Origin: CAZSLO01 sp964608025
GTDB lineage: Bacteria > Chloroflexota > Dehalococcoidia > Lucifugimonadales > CAJWER01
Direction of reading: 5' to 3'
NCBI GenBank assembly: GCA_964608025.1
Contig: CAZSLO010000014.1
Span: 73,503-137,502 of the forward strand
DNA length: 64,000 nucleotides
In this document: piece after piece, positions 63,980 through 64,000 of the stretch
Layout of the letters: the number at the start of each line of letters is the position of its first letter
Numbering within the stretch: position 1 is the stretch's first letter
Translations under genes and position numbers: made by a program
Notes under the pieces: model-generated
Database searches by the model: none
What the model saw: only the letters and a program-made list of their open reading frames with translations
Told to the model about the DNA's origin: nothing

Positions 63980-64000
63980 AATGTTTCTCCTTATATATAT

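Overview
The window looks like chromosomal DNA from a free-living bacterium of moderate-to-low GC. The best guess is a marine Chloroflexota of the SAR202/Dehalococcoidia type. This is inferred from the mix of genes: Gfo/Idh/MocA oxidoreductases, a PhyH dioxygenase, HyuA/HyuB, very large BNR-type propellers and a DnaB-DnaD-DnaC-like replication cluster. No rRNA or other taxonomic marker was available to confirm it. TTG and GTG starts are common, and Shine-Dalgarno sites of the AGGAGG type are often clear.

Region 1 (1-31 kb) is mostly catabolic and accessory. It opens with a MacB/LolD-like ABC exporter cut by the left edge, followed by a HyuA-HyuB-alpha/beta hydrolase operon. Next come a divergent pair of Gfo/Idh/MocA dehydrogenases, an NHL propeller, a HIT-ThuA-isochorismatase operon, an AlkA-like DNA glycosylase, a 3-hydroxybutyrate dehydrogenase-like SDR and a 1041-residue BNR propeller. 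An aldo/keto reductase, an amidohydrolase and a complete PxpABC 5-oxoprolinase operon with a DedA protein follow. The region ends with a PhyH dioxygenase, an Atg22-like MFS carrier, a GNAT, an ion channel with an odd selectivity filter, tRNA(CAT) and a class I aminotransferase.

Region 2 (31-45 kb) is mainly housekeeping. After a class III aminotransferase there is a leftward replication operon, rplI-dnaB-dnaD-like-dnaC-like, whose last gene carries two tandem AAA+ modules. Divergent from it are rpsP-khpA-rimM, then yebC, ruvC-ruvA, a methyltransferase, an HtrA-type protease and uvrB.

Region 3 (45-64 kb) starts with a second BNR propeller lying between uvrB and uvrC. It continues with a small tail-anchored protein, a Xer recombinase, lgt, recJ, fabF, a PfkB kinase, an MtaB-like methylthiotransferase, an MBL hydrolase, a second class III aminotransferase, pepA and a small winged-helix regulator. 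It ends with tRNA-His, tRNA-Arg and an unknown small protein at the right edge.

The strongest candidates for something new are the duplicated DnaC-like helicase loader with one degenerate ATPase site, the GYAYGD filter in the ion channel, a relic hyuB start just before the intact hyuB, a 16-bp tandem duplication that rebuilt a gene start, and an 8-bp inverted repeat in front of the PhyH gene. No CRISPR array, transposase or intact prophage was seen.
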